A stretch of DNA of 35,294 nt from a virus: positions 1 to 35,294 of the IMG/VR virus record IMGVR_UViG_3300030331_001818; one strand, written 5' to 3'. Positions within the stretch are counted from its first letter, which is position 1. Every line of letters starts with the position of its first letter. Shown here piece after piece: positions 21,606 through 29,900 of the stretch. The notes beneath the pieces are model-generated. The model did not search any database and was not told the origin of the DNA. It saw only the letters and a program-made list of their open reading frames with translations. Position numbers and translations under genes: made by a program.

Positions 21606-23054
21606 ATGCCAGGAAGTATTGAAACAGGTGGCTTGTTAAATTTTCAGTTGCAGCCAAGTGCTCAACAGATTACAACAACCACTAATTATATCAATAACTT
21701 CGATTTCTTAAGTACTTATCTACCAGATACGTATGAAAAAGAATTCGAGCGTTATGGTAACAGAACGATTTCATCATTCTTAAGAATGGTGGGAGCAGAA
21801 ATGCCTTCTAACTCAGATAAAGTAATCTGGGCGGAGCAAGGTAGATTACACGTAAAATATACAGGAGTAACTTCTGGTGCAGCAGCAGCTCAAAACACTG
21901 CTACATGGACTGTACCAGCAGCTCAAATAGTACCAGCTACTCAGCCTCAAACAGGTGTAGCAGGTGGTATTGCAATTAGAATTGGACACACAGTTATGAT
22001 TTCTGATGCAACTCCAGGTTCTACATTTAGCAACAAAGCTGTTGTAACAGCTGTAAACTATGCTAACAGAACTTTTGACGTTGCTTATTACGAAGCAGGT
22101 GGTCAAACTATGGGAGCAGGTGTTGCTTGTGATGTATTTATTTATGGTTCAGAATTTAAAAAAGGTCAAGTTGGAATGCCAGAAACTTTAATCTCTGATG
22201 ACACTATATTCAGTTGTTCACCAATTATCTTAAAAGATACTTACAAAGTGAACGGTTCGGATATGGCTCAAATCGGTTGGGTTGAAATTTCAGGTGAAGA
22301 CGGAGCTAATGGGTATCTATGGTATCTAAAGTCTGAGCACGACACTAGATTACGTTTTGACGATTATCTAGAAACAGCTATGGTAGAAGCAGTTCCAGCG
22401 GAAGCAGGTTCTGGTGCAGATGCAAATAATGCAGGTATCTCAGGTAACAAAGGTACTGATGGTATCTTCCATGTTGTTGGAACAAGAGGAAACGTATGGT
22501 CAGGTGGTAACCCAACTGTTTTATCTGATTTTGATGAAATTATCGAAAGATTAGATAAGCAAGGTTCTATTGAAGAAAATGTATTATTCTTGAACAGACA
22601 GTTTGGTTTTGACATTGATGATATGTTAGCTTCACAAAACTCATATGGTAACGGTGGTTCTTCTTATGGTCTATTTGACAATGACGAAGAAATGGCGTTA
22701 AATTTAGGTTTCAGAGGTTTCCGTAGAGGATATGACTTCTACAAGTCTGACTGGAAATATCTAAATGACCCAACAATGAGAGGTGGACTAGTTGGTGGAG
22801 CAATCAATGGATTGATGGTACCAGCAGGTTCAACAACTGTATACGACCAAATTTTAGGTAGAAATGCTAAGAGACCATTTTTACATGTTAGATATAGAGC
22901 TTCAGAAACTGAAGACAGAAGATATAAAACATGGATTACTGGAGGAGCAGGAGGAGCAATGACATCAGACATTGATGTGATGTCAGTAAACTTCTTATCT
23001 GAAAGATGTGTATGTACTATGGGTGCAAATAACTTCTTCTTATTTAAGTCATAA
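21606..23054 (+). CDS. Major capsid protein
   Basis: The 482-residue protein has a Gln/Thr-rich N-arm (NFQLQPSAQQITTTTNYINN), then YEKEFERYGNRTISSFLRMV and WAEQGRLHVKY (75-85), a pattern I recall from crAss-like capsids. An Ala/Val-rich insert-like region with IRIGHTVMISDATPGSTFSN follows, then FLNRQFGFDIDDMLAS and a C-terminal P-domain-like stretch. It lies after the scaffold and ends right before a strong terminator, typical of a highly expressed capsid gene. Many copies would form the HK97-fold shell. Confidence 0.88.
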   Translation: MPGSIETGGLLNFQLQPSAQQITTTTNYINNFDFLSTYLPDTYEKEFERYGNRTISSFLRMVGAEMPSNSDKVIWAEQGRLHVKYTGVTSGAAAAQNTATWTVPAAQIVPATQPQTGVAGGIAIRIGHTVMISDATPGSTFSNKAVVTAVNYANRTFDVAYYEAGGQTMGAGVACDVFIYGSEFKKGQVGMPETLISDDTIFSCSPIILKDTYKVNGSDMAQIGWVEISGEDGANGYLWYLKSEHDTRLRFDDYLETAMVEAVPAEAGSGADANNAGISGNKGTDGIFHVVGTRGNVWSGGNPTVLSDFDEIIERLDKQGSIEENVLFLNRQFGFDIDDMLASQNSYGNGGSSYGLFDNDEEMALNLGFRGFRRGYDFYKSDWKYLNDPTMRGGLVGGAINGLMVPAGSTTVYDQILGRNAKRPFLHVRYRASETEDRRYKTWITGGAGGAMTSDIDVMSVNFLSERCVCTMGANNFFLFKS

Positions 23055-23070
23055 GAAGATAAATATTAAG

Positions 23071-23098
23071 GGGAGGGGTTCGCTCCTCCCTTTTTTTT
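23071..23098 (+). terminator. UUCG-loop terminator after the capsid gene
   Basis: GGGAGGGG (23071-23078) pairs with CGCTCCTCCC's last eight bases CTCCTCCC (23083-23090), including one G-U pair, around a TTCG tetraloop (23079-23082), followed by eight T residues (23091-23098). It is GC-rich in an AT-rich genome and should be strong. Confidence 0.93.
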
Positions 23099-23119
23099 AA
23101 TCTAATAAAATCTAATAAA

Positions 23120-23857
23120 ATGAAAAATAAAAAAACTTATAAAACAGAGACATATGTCTTAACAAACGGTGAAACACCGTTATCCTTTATGTTAGCGTCT
23201 CATCACAATAAAAGAAACAGTTTACTTTATTGGGACGAAGAAAAACAACTCAATCGAGAATTGTGCTACGCTAGCAATCAAAAATCAATATTTGTTGATG
23301 AGCAAGATGGTAATAAAACTTTAAAACCAATTGTTTTTGAAGATGGAATGTTAGTGGTTCCAAAAACTAATCCAGTATTACAACAATTTTTAGAATTTCA
23401 CCCTGGCTATAATAAAATATATCGTAAGGTTGATACAGAGATGGATGCACAGCAAGAAGTGGAAGTATTGAATGCACAAGTAGATGCATTAGTAGAAGCT
23501 AAAACTTTATCTATACCTCAGCTAGAAACTGTTTCTCGTGTTCTTTTCAATGTTGATGTAAGCAAAATTACTACAGCTGAATTAAAAAGAGACGTATTAG
23601 TATATGCTAAAAATGAACCTGAAAACTTTTTAAACGTTCTGAATGACCCTATGCTTAAATTAATGGCAGAGGTTCAAAGTTTTTTTGATGAAGGAAAGTT
23701 AATGATGAAAAAACAAAATGTTCACTTTAACACTAAGAGTAATAAAAAACGTATGATGACTGTTCCTTTTGGTGAAGACAGAAATGAAATGATTGCACAC
23801 TACCTTAAATCTGACGAAGGTATTGATACATTAAAGTTTTTAAAAGCTATTAAATAA
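23120..23857 (+). CDS. Hypothetical head-associated protein
   Basis: This 245-residue soluble protein has a mixed fold: a beta-rich N-terminus (TYVLTNGETPLSFMLASHHN, KSIFVDEQDG, LKPIVFEDGMLVVPK) and a helical C-terminus (SIPQLETVSRVLFNVD, FLNVLNDPMLKLMAEVQSFF) ending LKSDEGIDTLKFLKAI. I do not recognise a family. It lies between two terminators, after the capsid gene (23071-23098) and before the 23885 hairpin, with no clear TAnnTTTG box of its own. Upstream, ATCTAATAAA is doubled. The position suggests a head or connector role, or an internal protein. Confidence 0.65.
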   Translation: MKNKKTYKTETYVLTNGETPLSFMLASHHNKRNSLLYWDEEKQLNRELCYASNQKSIFVDEQDGNKTLKPIVFEDGMLVVPKTNPVLQQFLEFHPGYNKIYRKVDTEMDAQQEVEVLNAQVDALVEAKTLSIPQLETVSRVLFNVDVSKITTAELKRDVLVYAKNEPENFLNVLNDPMLKLMAEVQSFFDEGKLMMKKQNVHFNTKSNKKRMMTVPFGEDRNEMIAHYLKSDEGIDTLKFLKAIK

Positions 23858-23884
23858 TCGATGTGTGGGCACACATTTTCAAAG

Positions 23885-23915
23885 AGAGACTGCTTAAAAC
23901 AGTCTCTTTTTTTTT
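23885..23915 (+). terminator. Intrinsic terminator after the 23120 gene
   Basis: AGAGACTG (23885-23892) and CAGTCTCT (23900-23907) form a perfect 8-bp stem with a CTTAAAA loop, followed by eight T residues (23908-23915). The next promoter box begins only four bases later. Confidence 0.92.
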
Positions 23916-23918
23916 AGT

Positions 23919-23926
23919 TATCTTTG
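23919..23926 (+). promoter_or_regulatory. -7 box before the paralogue trio (TATCTTTG)
   Basis: A perfect TATCTTTG directly after the terminator T-tract, 30 bases before ATG 23957. It should drive the three paralogous genes up to the terminator at 25239. Confidence 0.75.
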
Positions 23927-23932
23927 TACTTT

Positions 23933-23966
23933 ATTAACCTAATTTTATTATTCATTATGGAAAAAT
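23933..23966 (+). repeat. Leader/start direct repeat, copy 1
   Basis: This 34-base stretch, which covers the leader and first codons of the 23957 gene, is repeated at 24267-24300 with one mismatch (C or T at position 21). It marks a duplication of gene plus leader, or a conserved translation signal. No Shine-Dalgarno is visible in it. Confidence 0.9.
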
Positions 23967-24265
23967 ATTTTACAGTAAAAATGTCAAATGCAAATGTTGG
24001 AAATTTTATGATTTCATGCAACGACATTAAAGGGATAGAACAAAACTCAACTACAGTTGTAAGAATCTTTTATGGAAATGCAAGGTCTATAGATATTGAG
24101 CATTCAGCTGTGGCATCAGGAAATGTTGAACCAAGAAGTCTTATAAACAGTGCTGTAGAAGAAGCTCTTTCTACTGACTGGAGAGAAGTTGACCGTGTAG
24201 TTGACTGTTCATTTGTTGCCGCATCAGGTGCACAAGCAGTTTGGCTATCTGTAGGACAAAACTAA
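23957..24265 (+). CDS. Small virion-type protein, paralogue 1
   Basis: This 102-residue protein starts MEKYFTVKMSNANVGNFMIS and has the order IKGIEQNSTTVVRIFYGNAR, then SLINSAVEEALSTDWREVDR. The next gene has the matching order LKLVSQTSTTVVKLFYNGGR, then ALQNSVQDAVKAALATGWTN, so these are paralogues. The start is ATG 23957, since the in-frame TTG upstream lies in the promoter box. The fold looks like a beta sheet with one helix. Because the trio is in the head-to-tail region and under a strong promoter, decoration or head-completion roles are likely, but unproven. Confidence 0.75.
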   Translation: MEKYFTVKMSNANVGNFMISCNDIKGIEQNSTTVVRIFYGNARSIDIEHSAVASGNVEPRSLINSAVEEALSTDWREVDRVVDCSFVAASGAQAVWLSVGQN

Positions 24266-24266
24266 T

Positions 24267-24300
24267 ATTAACCTAATTTTATTATTTATTATGGAAAAAT
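24267..24300 (+). repeat. Leader/start direct repeat, copy 2
   Basis: Second copy of the 34-base leader repeat (first copy 23933-23966), with one mismatch. It includes the ATG and first three codons of the 24291 gene. Confidence 0.9.
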
Positions 24301-24578
24301 TTTTAAAAATAAATGTCGCAAGTGCTGGAGGCCCAACGCAGCTGGTAGCTTTGCATGATTTAAAACTAGTTTCACAAACTAGTACTACTGTTGTTAAACT
24401 TTTTTACAACGGTGGGAGAATAACAACTATAACTTGGCCTAATGGTGAAGCATTCCCTGCATTACAGAATTCTGTTCAAGATGCAGTAAAAGCAGCTTTA
24501 GCAACTGGCTGGACAAATGTATGTTATCCTTATTTAGCTAAAAAAGATGGATATGTTGATTCAATAACAACAGCTTAA
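24291..24578 (+). CDS. Small virion-type protein, paralogue 2
   Basis: This 95-residue protein (MEKFLKINVASAGGPTQLVA, then LHDLKLVSQTSTTVVKLFYN) is a paralogue of the upstream gene and, more loosely, of the outer parts of the next gene. Shared points are the M-E-K-[FY] start, S-T-T-V-V-[KR]-[LI]-F-Y and a helix with N-S-[AV]...A-[LV]...A-L-[SA]-T-x-W. It follows a copied 34-base leader and its stop lies one base before the next start, so all three genes form one operon. The function is unknown; it may be a head decoration or completion protein. Confidence 0.75.
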   Translation: MEKFLKINVASAGGPTQLVALHDLKLVSQTSTTVVKLFYNGGRITTITWPNGEAFPALQNSVQDAVKAALATGWTNVCYPYLAKKDGYVDSITTA

Positions 24579-24579
24579 A

Positions 24580-25212
24580 ATGTATATGAAAATGGAAAAA
24601 TTCTTAGAAGTAGATGTAGCAAGACAACTTATTAGTAGCCAAGCTACAGATGATGGCACCGCCTCTGGTAATGGGCCAAATGTATTAAATGACTCAGGAC
24701 AAACATTTACGACTAGCGTTGCTGTTGGTGACTGGGTTTATGTATATGCAGTGAATGGTACGCCACAAGCGTCACCACACTTATATCAAATAGCTGGAAT
24801 AACTAGTAACACTGAGCTTGCTTTAACACCAAAAGGTGCTACAGCTGGGCAGGGTACTGGAGTTGTAGCTCAAGGAGATTATTATATATACTCTAACACA
24901 GTAGTTGACAACAAAATGGTAGGTGTTTCAGATGTAATTACAGCTAGAGAAAACACTCCTGACGCAGCAAATCTTAAATTAAACTTGTTATATAACAGAG
25001 ATAATCCTCAATTACAAGTACAATTTGTATTTGCTAATAATGGAGCTAATGATGTCTCTGCTGATATGATGAACGGATATAATGCAGCGGTTGAAAATTT
25101 ATATCATCAAACATGGCCAAATGCAAGTGCTAAGTGGGAAGATAAAATGACTTCAGCAGGTGTAGCGAGTAAAGCTTATAAAATTTTAAGTGTAGAGAAA
25201 ATCGCACCATAA
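24580..25212 (+). CDS. Virion-type protein, paralogue 3 with beta-rich insert
   Basis: This 210-residue protein is a longer member of the trio. Its outer parts (MEKFLEVDVARQLI near the start; then VGVSDVITARENT, LKLNLLYNRD, MNGYNAAVENLYHQTWPN) match the order of the two previous genes, while about residues 20-110 are an insert of beta type: DSGQTFTTSVAVGDWVYVYA, LYQIAGITSNTELALTP, GDYYIYS. That insert is alike to the one in the 5131 gene. By comparison with its siblings, the true start could be ATG 24592 rather than 24580. It ends the operon before a strong hairpin. Capsid decoration is possible. Confidence 0.72.
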   Translation: MYMKMEKFLEVDVARQLISSQATDDGTASGNGPNVLNDSGQTFTTSVAVGDWVYVYAVNGTPQASPHLYQIAGITSNTELALTPKGATAGQGTGVVAQGDYYIYSNTVVDNKMVGVSDVITARENTPDAANLKLNLLYNRDNPQLQVQFVFANNGANDVSADMMNGYNAAVENLYHQTWPNASAKWEDKMTSAGVASKAYKILSVEKIAP

Positions 25213-25238
25213 AATAACTTAAACTCCCCAAGATTAAG

Positions 25239-25273
25239 AGAGGTTACTAAAAAAAAGTAACCTCTTTTTTTTT
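25239..25273 (+). terminator. Intrinsic terminator after the paralogue trio
   Basis: AGAGGTTACT (25239-25248) pairs perfectly with AGTAACCTCT (25256-25265) over ten bases, loop seven A, followed by eight T residues (25266-25273). The next promoter box starts four bases after it. Confidence 0.94.
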
Positions 25274-25276
25274 ACT

Positions 25277-25284
25277 TATCTTTG
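25277..25284 (+). promoter_or_regulatory. -7 box of the connector/tail operon (TATCTTTG)
   Basis: A perfect TATCTTTG immediately after the terminator, 15 bases before ATG 25300. It is likely to drive the ring, stabilisation and companion genes. Confidence 0.75.
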
Positions 25285-25299
25285 TAGAAAGAATATAAT

Positions 25300-26022
25300 A
25301 TGATTAACTCTGTTAGAAATACTGTATTAGCTGTTCTTAATAAAAATAACTACGGCTATCTTTCGCCTAGCGATTTTAATTTATACGCAAAGCAAGCACA
25401 ACTAGATTTGTTTGAAGATTTGTTTTATGAATACAATTATCAAATTGTAAAAGAAAACGTAAGACAATCAGGTACAGGATATGCAAATATATCTAAAGGC
25501 ATACAAGAGGTAATAGATTTGTTTTCAACAACAGCAACTTTAGCAAACCCTGCTCCAGGTACAAATGTATATACTATGCCAGCTGATTATTATTTAATTA
25601 ATAAAGTATTGTGTTTTGATACAGCTGCTGCTTTTACAGGTGAAGCAGAACGTGTCAGTCATTCTAAAATCACATTACTTAATAATTCTTATTTAACAGC
25701 ACCAACTACTACTTATCCAGCTTACACTACAGAGGGAAGTTCAATGACAGTATTTCCTAATACAATAAATCAAAATGGACAAGTACAAGCACAATACATA
25801 CGCTATCCACTTGACCCTGTTTGGACGTTCTTACAAATTACGGGAGGAGAGCCAGTATTTGATGGAAGTAACTCAGCGTTTCAAGATTTTGAGTTATCAA
25901 ATGATTATGAAACAGATTTAACAATGAAAATATTACAGTATGCAGGTGTTTCAATCAGAGAAGCCTCTGTTGTACAGTATGCAAACACAGCAGAAATTAA
26001 CCAAGAAAGCTCAGAAAAATAA
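25300..26022 (+). CDS. crAss-like connector (ring) protein 1
   Basis: The 240-residue protein starts MINSVRNTVLAVLNKNNYGY, then LSPSDFNLYAKQAQLDLFED, and has YTMPADYYLINKVLCF, QAQYIRYPLDPVWTFLQI and a helical end DLTMKILQYAGVSIREASVV. I recall this set from a neck/ring protein of crAss-like and related phages, located between capsid genes and the stabilisation protein. It should sit below the portal and join the head to the tail. Its stop overlaps the next start (TAATG at 26020-26024), so the two ring genes are coupled. Confidence 0.78.
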   Translation: MINSVRNTVLAVLNKNNYGYLSPSDFNLYAKQAQLDLFEDLFYEYNYQIVKENVRQSGTGYANISKGIQEVIDLFSTTATLANPAPGTNVYTMPADYYLINKVLCFDTAAAFTGEAERVSHSKITLLNNSYLTAPTTTYPAYTTEGSSMTVFPNTINQNGQVQAQYIRYPLDPVWTFLQITGGEPVFDGSNSAFQDFELSNDYETDLTMKILQYAGVSIREASVVQYANTAEINQESSEK

Positions 26023-26945
26023 TGTCTTATTTAAACGGATACCAATATTACACAAATTCAGGAAATTCACCACAAGATGCAAATTGGGGTAATTATCAGT
26101 TCGTGAGTCTTGACGACATCATTACTAACTTTTTATTAATGTATGATGGAAACCATTCTTTAGTCAACAACGAAGAAAGATATAAAATTAGATTTCATGC
26201 AAAACGTGCTATACAAGAATTAAATTATGATGCATTCAAAGAGGTAAAAGCATTAGAGTTAAACGTGGGAGAAGATTTACGATTTGTTCTTCCGCCTGAT
26301 TATGTCAATTGGGTTCGTGTATCTATGTATAAAGATGGAGTTTTAAGACCATTGACTGAAAACATACAAATTAATAGTGCGGCTGGATATTTACAAGATA
26401 GTGATAACAATATTTTATTTGACCAATTCGGTAATATATTACAACCTGAATTTGCTACCATAGATGTAGACAGATTAAAAGGAACAGATAAGACCATGTA
26501 CTTAAATCAAGGACATGCTTTTGATGGACTGATGGGTTGGAATTATAATGGATGTTGGTACTTTGATTTTCCTATAGGAGGGCATTATGGTTTGAATACA
26601 GAAACAGCCAATGCTAATCCTACTTTTAACATTAATAAAAAAGCGGGTACTATTACTTTTAGTTCAAACATAAAAGAAGAACTTTGTATTTTAGAATACA
26701 TATCCGATGGTATGGAGGGTGGTATTGATGCAGATGTAACGGTAAACAAGCTGTTTGAAGAATATGTTTATGCTTACATACAGTATGCAATATTAAATGC
26801 TAAAATCGGTGTTCAAGAATATATTGTAAACAGAGCTCGAAAAAACAAAGCGGCTTTGTTACGAAATGCCAAGATAAGACTGAGCAACATTCACCCAGGC
26901 AGGCTATTAATGAACATGAGAGGTAAAGACAAGTGGATAAAATAA
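26022..26945 (+). CDS. crAss-like connector (ring) / tail tubular-like protein 2
   Basis: This 307-residue protein has VSLDDIITNFLLMYDGNHSL, then RFHAKRAIQELNYDAFKEVK and LPPDYVNWVRVSMYKDGVLR, in the order I recall for the second ring protein (gp4 of P22 / tail tubular A-like) of crAss-like phages. C-terminal EEYVYAYIQYAILNAKIGVQ, then ARKNKAALLRNAKIRLSNIH, forms helices and a basic end. It would form a ring between portal and tail. It overlaps the previous gene and comes one base before the stabilisation protein. Confidence 0.8.
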   Translation: MSYLNGYQYYTNSGNSPQDANWGNYQFVSLDDIITNFLLMYDGNHSLVNNEERYKIRFHAKRAIQELNYDAFKEVKALELNVGEDLRFVLPPDYVNWVRVSMYKDGVLRPLTENIQINSAAGYLQDSDNNILFDQFGNILQPEFATIDVDRLKGTDKTMYLNQGHAFDGLMGWNYNGCWYFDFPIGGHYGLNTETANANPTFNINKKAGTITFSSNIKEELCILEYISDGMEGGIDADVTVNKLFEEYVYAYIQYAILNAKIGVQEYIVNRARKNKAALLRNAKIRLSNIHPGRLLMNMRGKDKWIK

Positions 26946-26946
26946 C

Positions 26947-29900
26947 ATGGCTAAAACAACAAGAAATTTTATACAAGGCAGAATGAATAAAAGCGTTGAT
27001 GAACGATTAGTTCCTCAAGGCGAATATATTGATGCTTTAAATGTAAGACTTGGTTCAACTGAAAACTCAGAAATAGGTTCAGTTGAAAACTCAAAGGGTA
27101 ACACGCTTTTAGTTACACCAGAGTTTCCCTCTGGCACAAGCCACGCATGGCAATGTATAGGTGCGTTTGCTGATGAAGCTAATGAAACTATCTACTGGTT
27201 TGTTCACGCAGATTTAGTTAGTATTGGAGCTACGACCAAACTTGATATGATAGTGTCTTATAATAAATTCACACAAGTCGTAACTAACCACGTTGTTAGT
27301 ATTGATGATGGCGGTGGTGTACAAACAACTTTAAATTTTAGTGACACTCATTTAATTAACGGAATAAATAAAGTAGAAAACTTATTGTTTTTTACTGACA
27401 ATTTGAACCCGCCAAGATTCATTGATGTAGATAAAAACTATCCTGACCCTATTGGTAATATTGACCAGTTTTCCGCAGAAAGTATATTGGTTGTTAAAAA
27501 ACCTCCTGTTGCTGCTCCAGCAATTAGATTATTTAACACTACACAAAGTGAAACATATCTAGATGAAAGATTTATTTGTTTTGCGTATAGATATAAATAT
27601 GCAAACAATGAATACTCTGCTACATCACAATTTTCTTTACCAGCATTTACTCCTGAACAATTTAATTTAAGTCTTGACAGTGGCTTAAATGAAGGAATGA
27701 TAAATGCTTTTAACACAGCAGAAATTACATATAACACTGGCGGTTCTTTAGTAACTGAAATACAATTGTTATTTAAAGAATCAACAAACAACATAGTAAA
27801 AATTATCGAATCGTTCAATAAGGCAGAATTAGGTTTGGGTGACAACAATGATGAAACTTTTATTTTTGACAATAGCAAAATATTTACCATACTACCAGAT
27901 TCAGAAATTTTAAGACTTTATGATAACGTTCCTTTATTAGCCAAAGCTCAAACTGTTATGGGTAACAGACTAATGTATGGGAATTATTTTGAGGGTTATG
28001 ATTTAGTTGACTCAAATAATAATCCTATACAATTTAACTATGAAGCAAGTTTACAAGCGACAGATATTAATGAAACAATTCTTACACCAGTTTTATCTAC
28101 TGGTACTTACCAAATAGATTGTACAACAGGTAGTTCACCAGTTACTACAACATCAGCTGATGCTGTTATGGGTGTGTTTCTAACAGAAGACGGAACTGCT
28201 TCTGGAGTTCCTATTCCTTTGAAAAGCGGGAACGTACTTGATTTTGATTTTAATTTTATACATAATCAATTTACTGGTGATATAAGCGGAAGTTTTAGTC
28301 CACCAACAGCAACCACTCCATTAACTAATTTAGCATTTACATTTGTATTACCACGTGATTACACTTCTGCTTCTGACTTGGCTACAAGCTCAGAGTTTGT
28401 GTCTTTCATGGGTTCTCCAACTAATATAAAACCTTTAGCACAAAGTAATACTGGTAACACGGTAAGCGATAGATTTAATAGTTTAATGCCATCAGGTTTG
28501 GCTGGTGCGTCTGGTGGTTCTACTACCACTTTAGAAAAATGTTGGAGTGGTACAAAAGATATATTCTGTACAGGAAACACAAGTTTGTTTGACACTGCAT
28601 TTGCAACATTTGCTATCGGCACTAGTTCTACCAATCAAGCTTTTTTAAGTATTCAGCTTATGGCTGTTGCATATGTAGACACTTGTCCTCAAACTGGAGG
28701 AGCAACTGCAACTCAAATATGTTATGAATATTTAAAATTTTCTGGAGCTCAAGCATCTTTTAAAACTTTAAATAATCCACCTAGTTTAAAAAGTAATCGA
28801 AACTATGAAGTGGCTATTGTTTATATGGATGAGTTCAATAGAAGTAGTACACCAATAGTTAGTCCTAACAATGCAGTTGCTGTACCATGTGTGAATGCCG
28901 TTACGAAAAACCAAATTAAAGTAGAGATACCTGTAGCTATGCATCCTCCACAATGGGCGGTTAAATACAAGTTTTGTGTACAGCCTGATAGAAGTGGCTA
29001 TAACACTGTTTATACTAATTTATTTTTTAATGACCCGAAGACAGCAAGAATATGGTGCTTGCTTGAAGGAGAGAATGCACAAAAGGTAGAAAAAGGTGAT
29101 AGACTTATTGTAAAAAGAGATAGTTCAGGCCCTGTAACATCTTGCGTTTATGCAACTGTTTTAGAAAAAGAAGTAAAGATAGATGATTTTATTACTGTAC
29201 CTATACCTGGTTCAAGTGAAAATGCAGTTGTGCCAGCTGGTGCGTATATGGCTATTACACCAAGAGATTTTTCAGCAGCTTTAGACCCTGATGCAGTATT
29301 CAATCCTGGAACCGATGGTATGCTAGCATTTGGTAATGGTAATACAAATTTTTCTAATCCATCTAAAGATAGCAGTTTCGGGCCACAAGTAGCCTATTTG
29401 CTTTCTACCGAAGTAAATTCATCTCCAACTACATCAGACCCACAATTTGCAGACGTTCCTGTTCCTCAAGGAAGTGTTATAAATATGAATTTTAGGTTTG
29501 CAAGATTAGGCCCTGGTGATGGAAATAAAAATTGTGAAAGAGTTATATATGATTTAGAGTTGACTGGATTAGTTGCACAAAACTCTTACGAAAATATGTA
29601 CGATTGGTTTGAAGGTGATAACATTGAATCATTATTAAATACAGGTTTATGGGAAGTCGGTGACTCTGGGTCAGACGGTAATTTTGTTTATGACGATTCT
29701 TTATATTATGGGGGTGCATTGAATAGTGTTTTTCAAGTGGCATCTGCTGCTGCTGGTGGCTTTGGTCAGTTTGTAAAAACTTTTAACATGAGATTTTTCA
29801 GAATGAACAACCCCGCAGGAAATGCAAGTACAAGTAATGCTTTGGGAGTTGTAGTAAGAGGTGGTCGTGCATGTGGGGGAACAGAAAAAAGAAGAAGTAG

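Noticed and set aside
23924-23956. TTG start extending the 23957 gene
   Set aside because: The TTG lies in the TATCTTTG box itself, and the paralogue starts M-E-K-F at the equivalent ATG after the same leader.
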